Source: Flavobacterium muglaense (GTDB taxonomy: Bacteria > Bacteroidota > Bacteroidia > Flavobacteriales > Flavobacteriaceae). Taken from it: 44,964 bases of DNA. Under the pieces are notes generated by a model, which saw only the letters and a program-made list of their open reading frames with translations, was not told where the DNA came from and searched no databases. The DNA is taken from contig NZ_JACRUK010000032.1 of assembly GCF_014305155.1 (NCBI RefSeq), positions 1-44,964 on the forward strand, given 5' to 3'. The position numbers were made by a program, and so were the translations under genes. Positions 1 to 8,656 of this stretch are shown here, in pieces. Each line of letters opens with the position of its first letter. Positions within the stretch are counted from its first letter, which is position 1.

Positions 1-18
1 GTTCTGTCTATTTTTTTC

Positions 19-151
19 TTACCACATAGAAACATAGCCGTTATTGTCTTTAAAAAAGAGGTTGATAGGGCTTTACTATTCACATAGATTAGCTATGATT
101 AAACAATGATTGTTCTATCTATTTCTTTTTTTCTATGCTTCTATGTGGTAA
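19..151. repeat. Long inverted repeat with 19-bp arms
   Basis: Two 19-base arms at 19-37 and 133-151 are reverse complements at 18 of 19 positions (core CCACATAGAA / TTCTATGTGG) and are separated by about 95 bases. The element lies just beyond the 3' end of the rubredoxin-domain gene (ends at 198). Read on the minus strand, a run of T precedes the first arm, so it could form the 3' end of that transcript. Similar CACATAGAAACATAG strings are, from memory, frequent in Flavobacterium intergenic DNA; that part is recollection, not a search. Confidence 0.6.
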
Positions 152-197
152 AAAAAAACTTTGTAATTCAGTTTTGATAAATCATTTATATTCCAAA

Positions 198-1640
198 CTA
201 AACAGCACCCAGTTTTTCAAGATGCAACGCAATGAATTTTGATTTTGGTGCTTCGCAAAGGGAGCAACAATAGTCCACAGGTAAACCCTTGAACAAAGTG
301 CCTTTTTCAATGCCTTGTTCTCGATCTCCATAATCAGCATTGTAAACGGTTAAGCATTCCTGACATTGATGAATTTCGTGCGCTTTTAGTTCTTTTTTGA
401 CAGCGGTTGCAGCTTCAATTTCGGTAATTGGATTCCCTAATTCTTCAAAATATTTTTTACTTAATTCGATTAAAATAGTCGGCAATTCCAGTTTGTCCAC
501 ATCCTGCGCATGCACGATGTATTCCCGTTTATTGGGATCAAAATTCTTGGCGTAAAGCACATTGTACGTATCTCTAATTTTTATAGAAGCCAAGTCTTTT
601 GGTAATTCATTTTTCTCCACCACAATAGAGGTAAAGTAGTGACCGTCTCTGTTGTACTCTGCAATTCCAAAGGTTAGTCCGTAGGTGCTAATGTCAAATT
701 GGTCTAGGGTGCGCACTAAAAACGTTTTTAAATTCAGCGCCCATTCCATTGCTACAGGTAAATGCCAGTTGAGTTCTAAAAGGGAGTGGCGAACATTGAT
801 TCCTTTTTGACCTAAGAATTTCTCCCAGTCTAGTTTTCGGTCTTTAGGGATTCCTTTTACAATAAATGATTTCCAGGGCGTGATGCATATTTTTCCTATT
901 TTACAGTCAAAACACAACTCACACATTTCTTTCAAGAATTCTAAATCGTATAGATTATTTCTCCAATACAAACCCAACCAGTATTGATCGATTCCTAATC
1001 GGTTCATGCCTTCGTAATACGGAAACGGATAAAAAGGAACGTTCAATGGTTTATCAATTGTTCTGTTATTGGTGTCCAAAGCTTCGCTGACCAAACTAAA
1101 GATCATATCGATACCGTAGGCATCTTCGCTAACTACTTTTTCAATTTCGTAATAAATTTTTGAAATATCCCAACTGTAAATCAACACGGGATAGACTTCC
1201 ATGCGCTCCCAATTGGGCAAACGAATGTACAAAAACCAATAATCCTCATGCTCTGAAGCAATGAAGTTAATATGTCCAGTAAACAACGGAACGAGTTGTT
1301 GTTTTGGGTCGGTGATATTGACTTTTAAAGCCGGTTGGTCTTTAAATTGTTCTAATATATACAGGAATTTGTTTCCGGTAAGCCAGTTGGTATTTCTAAT
1401 AATATCTGTGGCAACGTAGGAAGAAACAATGTTATTGCCACTTTTTTCATCGGGAAAAATAACGTGGTGTTTTGTTGTTTCAGAGTTTTCTAGGTTGACA
1501 AACCCATTAGGAAAAATAATATCTTGTCGAGATCCAAAAGAAAAATCTTTCAGCCCTTGTTCCAATCCCATGTTTACAATATCACGCAATTCACCTGGTG
1601 AAATAACGCCTCCTTTTACTATTAATCTCGTTAGTTCCAT
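198..1640 (-). CDS. Rubredoxin-domain protein with nitrite/sulfite reductase-like repeats
   Basis: The 480-residue protein ends in a rubredoxin domain (about 422-470) with iron ligands C426-x2-C429 and C459-x2-C462, followed by the usual EAPKSKF tail. The N-terminus (about 1-45, with GVISPGELRDIV and SRQDIIFP) looks like the ferredoxin-like half-domain of nitrite/sulfite reductases. A second such half seems to lie around 252-300 (ITPWKSF). Between them is an unusual cysteine cluster, C240-x2-C243-x2-C246-x5-C252. The sirohaem enzyme pattern C-x5-C...C-x3-C was not found, so it is probably not a catalytic sirohaem enzyme. It lies 140 bases after the nitrate reductase gene on the same strand. 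I infer an electron-transfer role in nitrate reduction. The rubredoxin call is firm; the role is not. Confidence 0.85.
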   Translation of the reverse strand: MELTRLIVKGGVISPGELRDIVNMGLEQGLKDFSFGSRQDIIFPNGFVNLENSETTKHHVIFPDEKSGNNIVSSYVATDIIRNTNWLTGNKFLYILEQFKDQPALKVNITDPKQQLVPLFTGHINFIASEHEDYWFLYIRLPNWERMEVYPVLIYSWDISKIYYEIEKVVSEDAYGIDMIFSLVSEALDTNNRTIDKPLNVPFYPFPYYEGMNRLGIDQYWLGLYWRNNLYDLEFLKEMCELCFDCKIGKICITPWKSFIVKGIPKDRKLDWEKFLGQKGINVRHSLLELNWHLPVAMEWALNLKTFLVRTLDQFDISTYGLTFGIAEYNRDGHYFTSIVVEKNELPKDLASIKIRDTYNVLYAKNFDPNKREYIVHAQDVDKLELPTILIELSKKYFEELGNPITEIEAATAVKKELKAHEIHQCQECLTVYNADYGDREQGIEKGTLFKGLPVDYCCSLCEAPKSKFIALHLEKLGAV

Positions 1641-1654
1641 AGTTTATAGTATTC

Positions 1655-1775
1655 AGTAATTAGTGTTCAGTGTTCAGTTATTGGGTAATCGGTTCGTCTT
1701 TATTGGATAATTTAAAGTGCTGGTTTGTAGTAGGCAGTTTTTAAATGAATACTAAAAAACGGAACACTGATTACT
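1655..1775. repeat. Inverted repeat between nasA and rubredoxin gene
   Basis: AGTAATTAGTGTTC at 1655-1668 is the reverse complement (13 of 14) of GAACACTGATTACT at 1762-1775. GTGTTCAGT is also directly duplicated inside the left arm. It fills the intergenic space between the stop of the nitrate reductase gene and the start of the rubredoxin-domain gene. It may form the 3' end of the former transcript, or simply be a dispersed repeat. Confidence 0.45.
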
Positions 1776-1780
1776 TCTTG

Positions 1781-4700
1781 TTATTTACATTTAGATAATA
1801 TCTCTTTAACCTCGATTTTACAACTTCCACAGCCTAAACCAGCTCCGGTGCTTTTGCACAATTCGGTGAAATTAGCGGTTCCGCTTTTTATGGCTTCTTC
1901 AATATTTCCACTACCAACTTGACTGCAGGAACAAACGAGTTTTCCTAAAACTGGTTTAGCATTCGAGCTGCCTCGTAAAAGTGAATTCCTCTTGTCCGAC
2001 AATTCGATTTTGCTTTCGATCATGCTCTTGAATTCGGCAAATTCATTTTTATCGCCCATCAAAATTGCACCAATTAGCAAGTCATCCTTAACGATACATT
2101 TTTTGTAATAACGCTGTTTCAAGTCGGCAAAAATAATTTCTTCGTAAGAATCATCATTTTCGGGAATTTCAATTTGACCAATGCTACAAAGGTTAATATC
2201 TTCTAGTTTTAAGATATTCATTAAAACCGAACCTTTGTAATAACTGCTAATGTCGCCGCCAAGGTAATTGGCCAATATATCCGCTTGCTCTTCTGCCGCT
2301 GAGGTTATCCCGAACAAATGGTTATTGAATTCGGCTATTTCTCCAATGGCAAAAACATCCGGATTAGAAGATTGCAAGTATTGATTTACTTTTACACCAC
2401 GACCACAACTAATGCCAGCTTCTTTGGCAATTTCAATGTTAGGAATCGTTCCTATCGTGTACACAATGGCATTTGCGGTCAGGATACGTCCACTTTTTAA
2501 AGCGATTTCCAGTTCATTTGTATTATCAGTTTCAAATACGGTACTGACTTCATTATCAAAATAAATTTGAATGTCACGCAATTGTACCTCTTCGGCCAAT
2601 AATTTACTTGAAACACGGTCCAACTGGCGTTCCATCAATCTTGAAGCCCTTTGAATAATAGTAATTTTTACTTTTTTATGCTTTAAGGCAGCAGCTAATT
2701 CTAAACCGAGCAATCCACCTCCTACAATGACAACATGTTGCTCTTGCGGACTCAAACCAGTGTTGTCTAAGTAGTTTTTAAGTCGGTCTGCATCTTCTTT
2801 TTTTCGAATGGTAAAGCGTCCTGGTAAATGCAATTGGGCATTTTCTGGGATAAAAGGGCGGCTACCTGTGGCCAAGATTAAGTTGTCAAAATTATGCTGG
2901 GAACCATCACTAGCAACCAAGGTTTTGGCGTTTGTATTGATCGAATCTATCCCTACGCCAGATTTCATTGTAATATTTAATTTGCCTAGAGCGTCGTCTT
3001 TTATTTTTAAAAGTTTGTCCCAAGACAGTTCGGCTGTTACATATTCGGGCAATAAAACGCGGTTGTAAAACGGATTTATTTCATTCGAAAAAACAATAAT
3101 CTCATCGGTTGTATTGATTTCTCTATAATTCTGAATAAAGCGAAAAGCCGCCGCTCCAGCTCCAACAATGGCAATTTTTTGGAAAGGTTTGCTGTATTTT
3201 GTAACTGATACAGTGGTGAATTTAAAATCAGGTTCTTTAGAAACTGGATCCACTACGGTATTGGTCAAGTTATTTGTTCGATTCAAATCGTTTTCTAACT
3301 GTTTCCCCCAATGCATGGGTAAGAAAACAACGGTTTCCTTGATGCTATCCGTCACCTTTGCTTTTACACGAACGGTTCCGTTTTTACTAGTTATTAAGGC
3401 GATATCACCGTTTTTAATACCTGTTTTAAACGCGTCAATAGGATTAATTTATAATAATGGGCTCGGGCTATGGGTCATCAATCGAGACACTTTTCCAGTT
3501 TTAGTCATGGTGTGCCATTGATCTCTCACGCGCCCCGTAGTAAGGATAAACGGATATTGATCTGTAGGTTGTTCTGAAGTGTTTTCAATAGCGGTTGGCA
3601 GGTTGAAAATTGCCTTTTGCGAAGGCGTATAAAACTTTTTATCCGTAAATAAACGAGGGGTTCCGGGATGTCCATAATCGGGAACAGGCCATTGAAAAGT
3701 CCCTTCGTTTTTTAGTCTTGTATAATTTAAAAAGGAAATGTCAATTGAGGTATTTTTAGTCATTTGACAGTATTCCTTGTAGACTTCTTCGGTAGTATTG
3801 AAATTGAAACCAGTAAAATTCATTTTTTTAGCAAAACGAATCAAGATCTCTACGTCAGATAGTGCTTCTCCTGGTGGGTTAATTCCTTTGGGTAAATAGG
3901 AAATACGACGTTCGGAGTTGGTCATTGTACCTTCTTTCTCTAACCAACCCGCAGCGGGCAAGAGTAAGTCAGCATGCTTAGCCGTATCTGCATTATGTGA
4001 TATTTCTTGTACCACTACAAATTTGGCTTTCGCCAAAGCTTTTTCGACTCTTCTAGAATCAGGCAAACTCACTAATGGATTGGTACAAATGACCCAAATG
4101 GCTTTCATTTTTCCAGATTCTAAAGCGTCAAACATTTCGGTTGCTGTCAATCCTGGATTTGGAGAAATAGCATCTACTCCCCAAAAATCAGCTACTTCCT
4201 GACGGTGAATTGGGTTGCCTAAATCTTTATGAACCGCGAGTAAATTCGCCATTCCACCCACTTCACGACCGCCCATAGCATTGGGCTGACCCGTTAATGA
4301 AAAAGGACCGGAACCGGGTTTCCCCACATGGCCTGTTAATAAGGAAATGTTGAGCAATGCGGTATTTTTATCCACCCCAATGGCACTTTGATTAAGCCCC
4401 ATGGCCCAAAGTGATAGGAAACCTTCGGCCTTACCAATTAAATCGGCAGCTAATTTGATATCACTAACAGAAATGCCACATAGTTTGGATGCTTTTTCTA
4501 ATGAAGTACTTAGAACAAGTTCTTTATAAGCAAGGTAGTTTTCGGTATTTTTTTTCACAAAATCACTATCCGAATACCCTCTTTCGATAATGCATTTGGC
4601 TAAAGCATGGTACAATATAATATCAGAGCCCGGTATAATTTGAAGATGCAAGTCGGCTGTGGCTGCTGTGTCCGTGCGTCTTGGGTCAATTACAATGACC

Positions 4701-5293
4701 TTGACTTTAGGATTTTTTTCACGGTGTTGCTCTAATCGTCTAAATAGAATAGGGTGACACCAAGCCGGATTTGCTCCCGTGATCAGGAAAGTATCTGCTA
4801 GCTCAATATCATCATAGGCGATAGGAACCGAGTCTTCTCCAAAAGTTTTTTTATATCCCACCACGGCTGAGCTCATGCACAAGCGAGAGTTAGTATCGAT
4901 ATTATTGGTTTTTAAAAATCCTTTTACCAGTTTGTTTACTAAGTAATATTCCTCGGTAAGGCATTGTCCTGAGACGTAAAACCCCACGCTATCTGGCCCG
5001 TATTTTTTTATAATTGACGAAAAAACGGCGGCAGCTCGATCCATTGCTGCGTCCCAACTAACCCTTTCCATGGGGTGGGATTTGCTCCAACGCATTTCTG
5101 GATACAAAATCCTATCCGAAGTGTCATTGGCTACATAATGCAAGTTCATCCCTTTAGAACAAAGCATTCCTCTATTTACAGGATGATTTTCATCACCGCG
5201 CACGGTTACGCCATTTTTGGAATCTTTTGTTACAATAATTCCGCAGCCTACACCACAATAGGAACACGTAGTTTTGATTTCTGGATTTTGCAT
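1781..5293 (-). pseudogene. nasA: Assimilatory nitrate reductase fused to FAD reductase, in-frame stop
   Basis: Catalytic nitrate reductase. Codons 1-614 form a molybdopterin oxidoreductase: [4Fe-4S] ligands C10, C13, C17, C45, the likely Mo ligand C139 in RLCMSS, and GQPNAMGGREVGG. Codon 615 is TAA (3451-3449). The same frame then continues for 555 codons without another stop, completing the molybdopterin-dinucleotide domain. A Pyr_redox FAD/NAD module follows (IAIVGAGAAA) and then a C-terminal BFD-like [2Fe-2S] domain (CSC...CGSC). The undamaged product would be 1170 residues and would draw electrons directly from NAD(P)H. The first open part starts at ATG 5293. The downstream part has no convincing start: its first in-frame candidate is a GTG at 3355 inside a conserved domain. 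As read, the product lacks its reductase half and part of its cofactor domain. Sequencing error and suppression are alternatives. Confidence 0.88.
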
Positions 5294-5360
5294 TAGGTAT
5301 GATCTTAGTTGTTTCTAAAATGAGAGTTAACTAGATTTTAGTTAATCACAGTTTAAAAAA

Positions 5361-5390
5361 CACGTATTAATACGTAATAATACGTAATTC
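5361..5390 (-). promoter_or_regulatory. Three 10-bp direct repeats with TACGTA, upstream of nasA
   Basis: Three consecutive decamers, CACGTATTAA, TACGTAATAA and TACGTAATTC, sit exactly 10 bases apart about 70-100 bases upstream of the nasA start. One-turn spacing places the ACGTA cores on the same DNA face. The same core occurs upstream of the porin-nrt, narK, response regulator and nirBD genes, so I call it a candidate operator of the nitrate regulon. The bound protein is unknown. The local NarL-like regulator is the first candidate, because TACGTAT resembles the NarL heptamer TACYYMT except at position 4. Confidence 0.55.
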
Positions 5391-5559
5391 AGATTTGTTT
5401 TTAGTCAGTTTTATTGATTTGTAGAATCTGACGCTGTAAACTCAAAAATTATTGCAAAAGCTGGGGTTAAATTATAACATTGATAAATTCTATTCCTCTT
5501 TAATAGGGTATTTAACAGCTAAGCTGCTTTTTCAGGTTAAAAAAAATAAAACACAAATT

Positions 5560-5606
5560 ACACGAATGTGCACCAAATAATTCGGGCTAATTCGTGCCAT
5601 TCGTGT
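5560..5606 (-). terminator. Hairpin repeat downstream of nrtD
   Basis: ACACGAATG (5560-5568) and CATTCGTGT (5598-5606) form a perfect 9-bp stem about 50 bases past the nrtD stop. Further CACGAATT-like sequence lies in the loop. On the minus strand a T-rich tract follows after a short spacer. It probably ends the porin-nrt operon. CACGAAT strings are also a familiar dispersed repeat type in flavobacteria (recollection). Confidence 0.5.
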
Positions 5607-5655
5607 TAAAATATTTTAGTTTGCTAACTACATTTAAGTAGTAGCGATTTTATTT

Positions 5656-6477
5656 CTAATGTTCCAAGAAATTAATTAAATGTTCGCGATTATCATAATA
5701 AGTAGGATGTTCTAGAATGGATTTTCTGTTTCGCGGTCTTTCGTAATTAATGTCTAGTATATCGCCTATTTGCGCTCTTGGTCCAGAGGTCATCATAATG
5801 ACACGATCTGCTAGGAAAATGGATTCATCAACATCGTGTGTAATCATGATTCCGGTGGTTTTTTCTTTGTCTAAAACTTCTAATAAAACGTCTTGTAATT
5901 CTCCTCTTGTTAAAGAATCTAGCATTCCAAAAGGTTCGTCAAGCAATAATATTTGTGGCTTTAAAGCCAATGCTCGTGCAATACCAACCCTTTGTTTCAT
6001 TCCTTGCGAAAGGTCTTTGGCTTTTTTGTCAAAGGCGCCGTCAAGTCCCACTTTGCTTAGATAGTATTTACAAATGTCATCCCGTTGCTTTTTGGTAGCA
6101 TGGGCAAAAACTTTTTCGACTCCCAATAATACATTTTCCAAAGCACTCATCCAAGGTAGTAAACTTGGAGATTGAAAGATAACTCCTCGATCTGGTCCAG
6201 GACCTGAAATTGGAGTTCCGTTTAATATGATTTGACCACCAGAAATGGGGTTTAATCCTGCGATCATCGAAAGTAAGGTTGTTTTTCCACAACCCGAATG
6301 ACCAATAATGGATACAAATTCCCCTTCTTTAATTTTTAAATTTAGATTTTCTAAAACTACAAAATCACCTGTGGGCGTGGGATAAACTTTGGTTAGGTTG
6401 GATAACTCTAACATGTATTTTTCGAATCCCTGTGGGTCACGATCTATTTTTTCTTTGTCTAAAATGGCGTCTATCAT
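5656..6477 (-). CDS. nrtD: Nitrate ABC transporter ATP-binding protein (NrtD-like)
   Basis: The 273-residue ABC ATPase has Walker A GHSGCGKT (about 59-66), Q-loop FQSPSLLPW, signature LSQGMKQR, Walker B ILLLDEP and H-loop MITHDVDE. It belongs to the nitrate/sulfonate/taurine (NrtD/SsuB/TauB) family. It should energise nitrate import together with NrtA, NrtB and NrtC. The ATG at 6477 is 30 bases after the nrtC stop, so it is the last gene of the operon. About 20 residues precede the usual domain start, and an internal ATG (MLELSNL) is an alternative start. Unlike its paralogue NrtC, this frame is intact. Confidence 0.88.
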   Translation of the reverse strand: MIDAILDKEKIDRDPQGFEKYMLELSNLTKVYPTPTGDFVVLENLNLKIKEGEFVSIIGHSGCGKTTLLSMIAGLNPISGGQIILNGTPISGPGPDRGVIFQSPSLLPWMSALENVLLGVEKVFAHATKKQRDDICKYYLSKVGLDGAFDKKAKDLSQGMKQRVGIARALALKPQILLLDEPFGMLDSLTRGELQDVLLEVLDKEKTTGIMITHDVDESIFLADRVIMMTSGPRAQIGDILDINYERPRNRKSILEHPTYYDNREHLINFLEH

Positions 6478-6507
6478 GGTTTCTTTCTTTTTAGATTATA
6501 ATGAATT

Positions 6508-7347
6508 TTAATTGAATTTAGTAGGTACTAAATCGGGTAATTCATAATTGCTAATAGGTATTCCAGCTGTTCGTTCTTGTCCAATTTCCATTAAATATTC
6601 GATAATTGAATTTCTTAATTTTTTAAAACTGTCCAAATGGTTTAGGGCAATTTTGTTTCGAGGGCGATCAATTTCAATTTCAAACTCGGGACCCAAAGTG
6701 GCTTTTGGACCAGGACGCAACGGAATGACTCTATCGGCCATAAATACACCTTCATCAACATCATTGGTAATCAATAAAGCGGTGCGCTTGTCTTCGCTCC
6801 AGATCGATAGGATTTCTTCTTGTAAATTTCCTCTTGTCAAAGCATCCAATGCGCCCAAAGGCTCGTCCATCAAAATCAATTCGGGTTTCATTGCTAGTGT
6901 TCTCGCTACAGCCACACGTTGACGCATTCCTCCTGAGAGTTCTTTTGGTTTTTTGTGCGCTGCATGCGCAAGATTTACTTTTTTGATAAAACCATTTACT
7001 TGTTCTTCTACTTGTTTTGTGGTCCAATCTTTAAAAGCTGCTTTTACCGCCATGGCAATATTGTCATAAACGCTAAGCCACGGAAGCAAAGAATAATTTT
7101 GAAAGATGATGCCACGTTCATGACTGGTGCCTTGAATGGGTTTTCCTTTGAATAAAATTTCTCCCGAATCGGGTTCAATTAATCACGCAATTAGATTGAC
7201 TAAGGTGGTTTTTCCGCTACCTGTAAAACCTACAATCGCAACAAATTCTCCTTCTTCTATTTTTAAGTTGATGTTGGATAATACTTCGGTTTTGTTTTTG
7301 CCTTCACCGTAGGATTTACAAACATTTATGAGTTCTAAATAGGCCAT
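6508..7347 (-). pseudogene. nrtC: Nitrate ABC transporter ATP-binding protein (NrtC-like), in-frame stop
   Basis: The ATG at 7347 opens a frame that reads [16 protein letters not shown] and reaches Walker A GFTGSGKT. Codon 55 is TGA (7185-7183). The same frame then runs on to 6508 with LLPWLSVYDN, signature LSGGMRQR and Walker B LILMDEP. The undamaged length is 279 residues, normal for the family. The stop sits where related ATPases have Gly in 'LIAGL', so a GGA-to-TGA change is the simplest origin. No other damage is visible. Restart inside the gene would lose Walker A, so as read it cannot yield an active ATPase. It is the paralogue of NrtD 30 bases downstream. Sequencing error remains possible. 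Confidence 0.87.
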
Positions 7348-7410
7348 GATTTTTTTTTGTTTAAAGTTTAAAAGTTAAAAGTTTCTAACAAGAGCTCTCT
7401 ACTACGAATT

Positions 7411-8499
7411 TTAATCAGTAAACGTTAGTAATTTTTGAAAAATCATCATGACGCGATCCAGCATAAATCCGATGATACCAATTACAAACATGGCTACAAT
7501 AATTTTCGAATTAGAATCGCTAGAGCCATTTTGGAATTCTTCCCATACAAATGAACCCAAACCAGGGCTTTGCGCCAATAATTCAATTGCGATCAATACC
7601 ATCCAAGCTACAGAAAGTGTAATACGCAATCCAGTGAAAATCATCGGGAAACAGGAGGGAAGGATGATTTTGAAAACTTTGCTAAAAGTTCCCAATTGCA
7701 ACACTTTGGCCACGTTAATGTAATCTTTATCTACTGACGAAACTCCTACGCTGGTGTTAACAAGTGTTGCCCACATAGAGCATAAACCAACACTGATAAA
7801 GGAGATGACAAATGATTTCTCGACATCAACATTGGTTAAAACTGTTTTTACAATCATAGAAACTAATAGTAACCAAACTACTGGTGATACAGGTTTGAAT
7901 ATTTGAACAATCCAGTTGAAGGATGTTCGTAGAGTAGTACTCAATCCTAATAAAATTCCTGTGGGAACGGCTATAATAATCGAGAGCAGGAAACCTGCAA
8001 AAACGGTTTTTAAACTCGTTACGATTTGATCTACAAATGATGGTCGGCCTGTATACACAATTTTTATTTGCCCTTTGGCTTCTCGTTCTGCATTTATAGA
8101 TTCGTATTTGTCTATAAATTCTTGTTTTTTGGCAGCCATTATTTTATGATCGTCCCATAACTTTCCTACAGCCGATAATACCATAGCAGGAGAAGGCAAG
8201 GAATTGGGTCTGCAACTGATGTCACCTGATGCAATACAAGCTTCTAGTTTTTTTGCCGCTTCAGGACCTTGATCTTTCAATGCTTTTTCAATTTTTATTT
8301 CGGATTCCACATTATTTAAATAACTAGAAAAAGAGTGCCATAATAAGATAAATAATACCACTGATAAAAGAGGAAATAGGATTCTTTTAAATGCTTCCTT
8401 TCCATTTTTTTTCAAATCTTCTCCAGTCAATAATCTAATGAGTGGTTCTAAGTAACCCAGTCCAATAAATTGTACCGCTTTTATTATTTTAGTCTTCAT
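7411..8499 (-). CDS. nrtB: Nitrate ABC transporter permease (NrtB-like)
   Basis: The 362-residue BPD-type permease has a first membrane helix at about 40-60. A hydrophilic segment of roughly 75-100 residues follows, carrying two cysteines. A membrane domain then contains the EAA-type coupling loop (VAKVLQLGTFSKVFKIILP). The family is CmpB/NrtB/SsuC. The long soluble loop after the first helix makes it longer than typical NrtB proteins (about 280). It lies between nrtA and nrtC in the operon, with a hairpin in the 157-base gap to nrtA. The frame is intact. Confidence 0.88.
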   Translation of the reverse strand: MKTKIIKAVQFIGLGYLEPLIRLLTGEDLKKNGKEAFKRILFPLLSVVLFILLWHSFSSYLNNVESEIKIEKALKDQGPEAAKKLEACIASGDISCRPNSLPSPAMVLSAVGKLWDDHKIMAAKKQEFIDKYESINAEREAKGQIKIVYTGRPSFVDQIVTSLKTVFAGFLLSIIIAVPTGILLGLSTTLRTSFNWIVQIFKPVSPVVWLLLVSMIVKTVLTNVDVEKSFVISFISVGLCSMWATLVNTSVGVSSVDKDYINVAKVLQLGTFSKVFKIILPSCFPMIFTGLRITLSVAWMVLIAIELLAQSPGLGSFVWEEFQNGSSDSNSKIIVAMFVIGIIGFMLDRVMMIFQKLLTFTD

Positions 8500-8611
8500 G
8501 TTTCTAGTTTTATATATTTAAAATTGGTTGGAAGGAGTGCAAATTGATTGCTATTAAAAACTCATTTTTCCATTGTAACAAACCATTCTAATTGTAGTTT
8601 TTTAATAAAAA

Positions 8612-8640
8612 GTTGAGGATGCAACTACAACATCCCCAAC
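8612..8640 (-). terminator. Hairpin with U-tract between nrtA and nrtB
   Basis: GTTGAGGATG (8612-8621) pairs with CATCCCCAAC (8631-8640), 9 of 10 positions, with a 9-base loop. On the minus strand it is followed by TTTTTATT. It lies 16 bases after the nrtA stop and before nrtB. A partial terminator or 3'-end stabiliser here would give more binding protein than permease, as is common in ABC operons; this function is inferred. Confidence 0.6.
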
Positions 8641-8656
8641 TACATTATGCTATGAT

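Larger units (their letters stand above)
5294..5655. other. Intergenic region between nrtD end and nasA start
   Basis: This 362-bp gap holds the nasA leader and promoter region. It contains the TACGTA direct repeats at 5361-5390 and the inverted repeat downstream of nrtD at 5560-5606. The rest (about 5400-5550) is AT-rich and shows no open frame or other structure. Confidence 0.7.

Noticed and set aside
1781..3355. The FAD/[2Fe-2S] part of nasA as an independent gene starting at GTG 3355
   Set aside because: The 31 codons between the stop and this GTG continue the molybdopterin-dinucleotide domain in the same frame, and the GTG lies within that domain. One interrupted gene is the better reading.
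6508..7089. ABC ATPase starting at 7089 as a complete short protein
   Set aside because: The start is a TTG in LLPWL and would drop Walker A. The true frame begins at ATG 7347 with one TGA in between.
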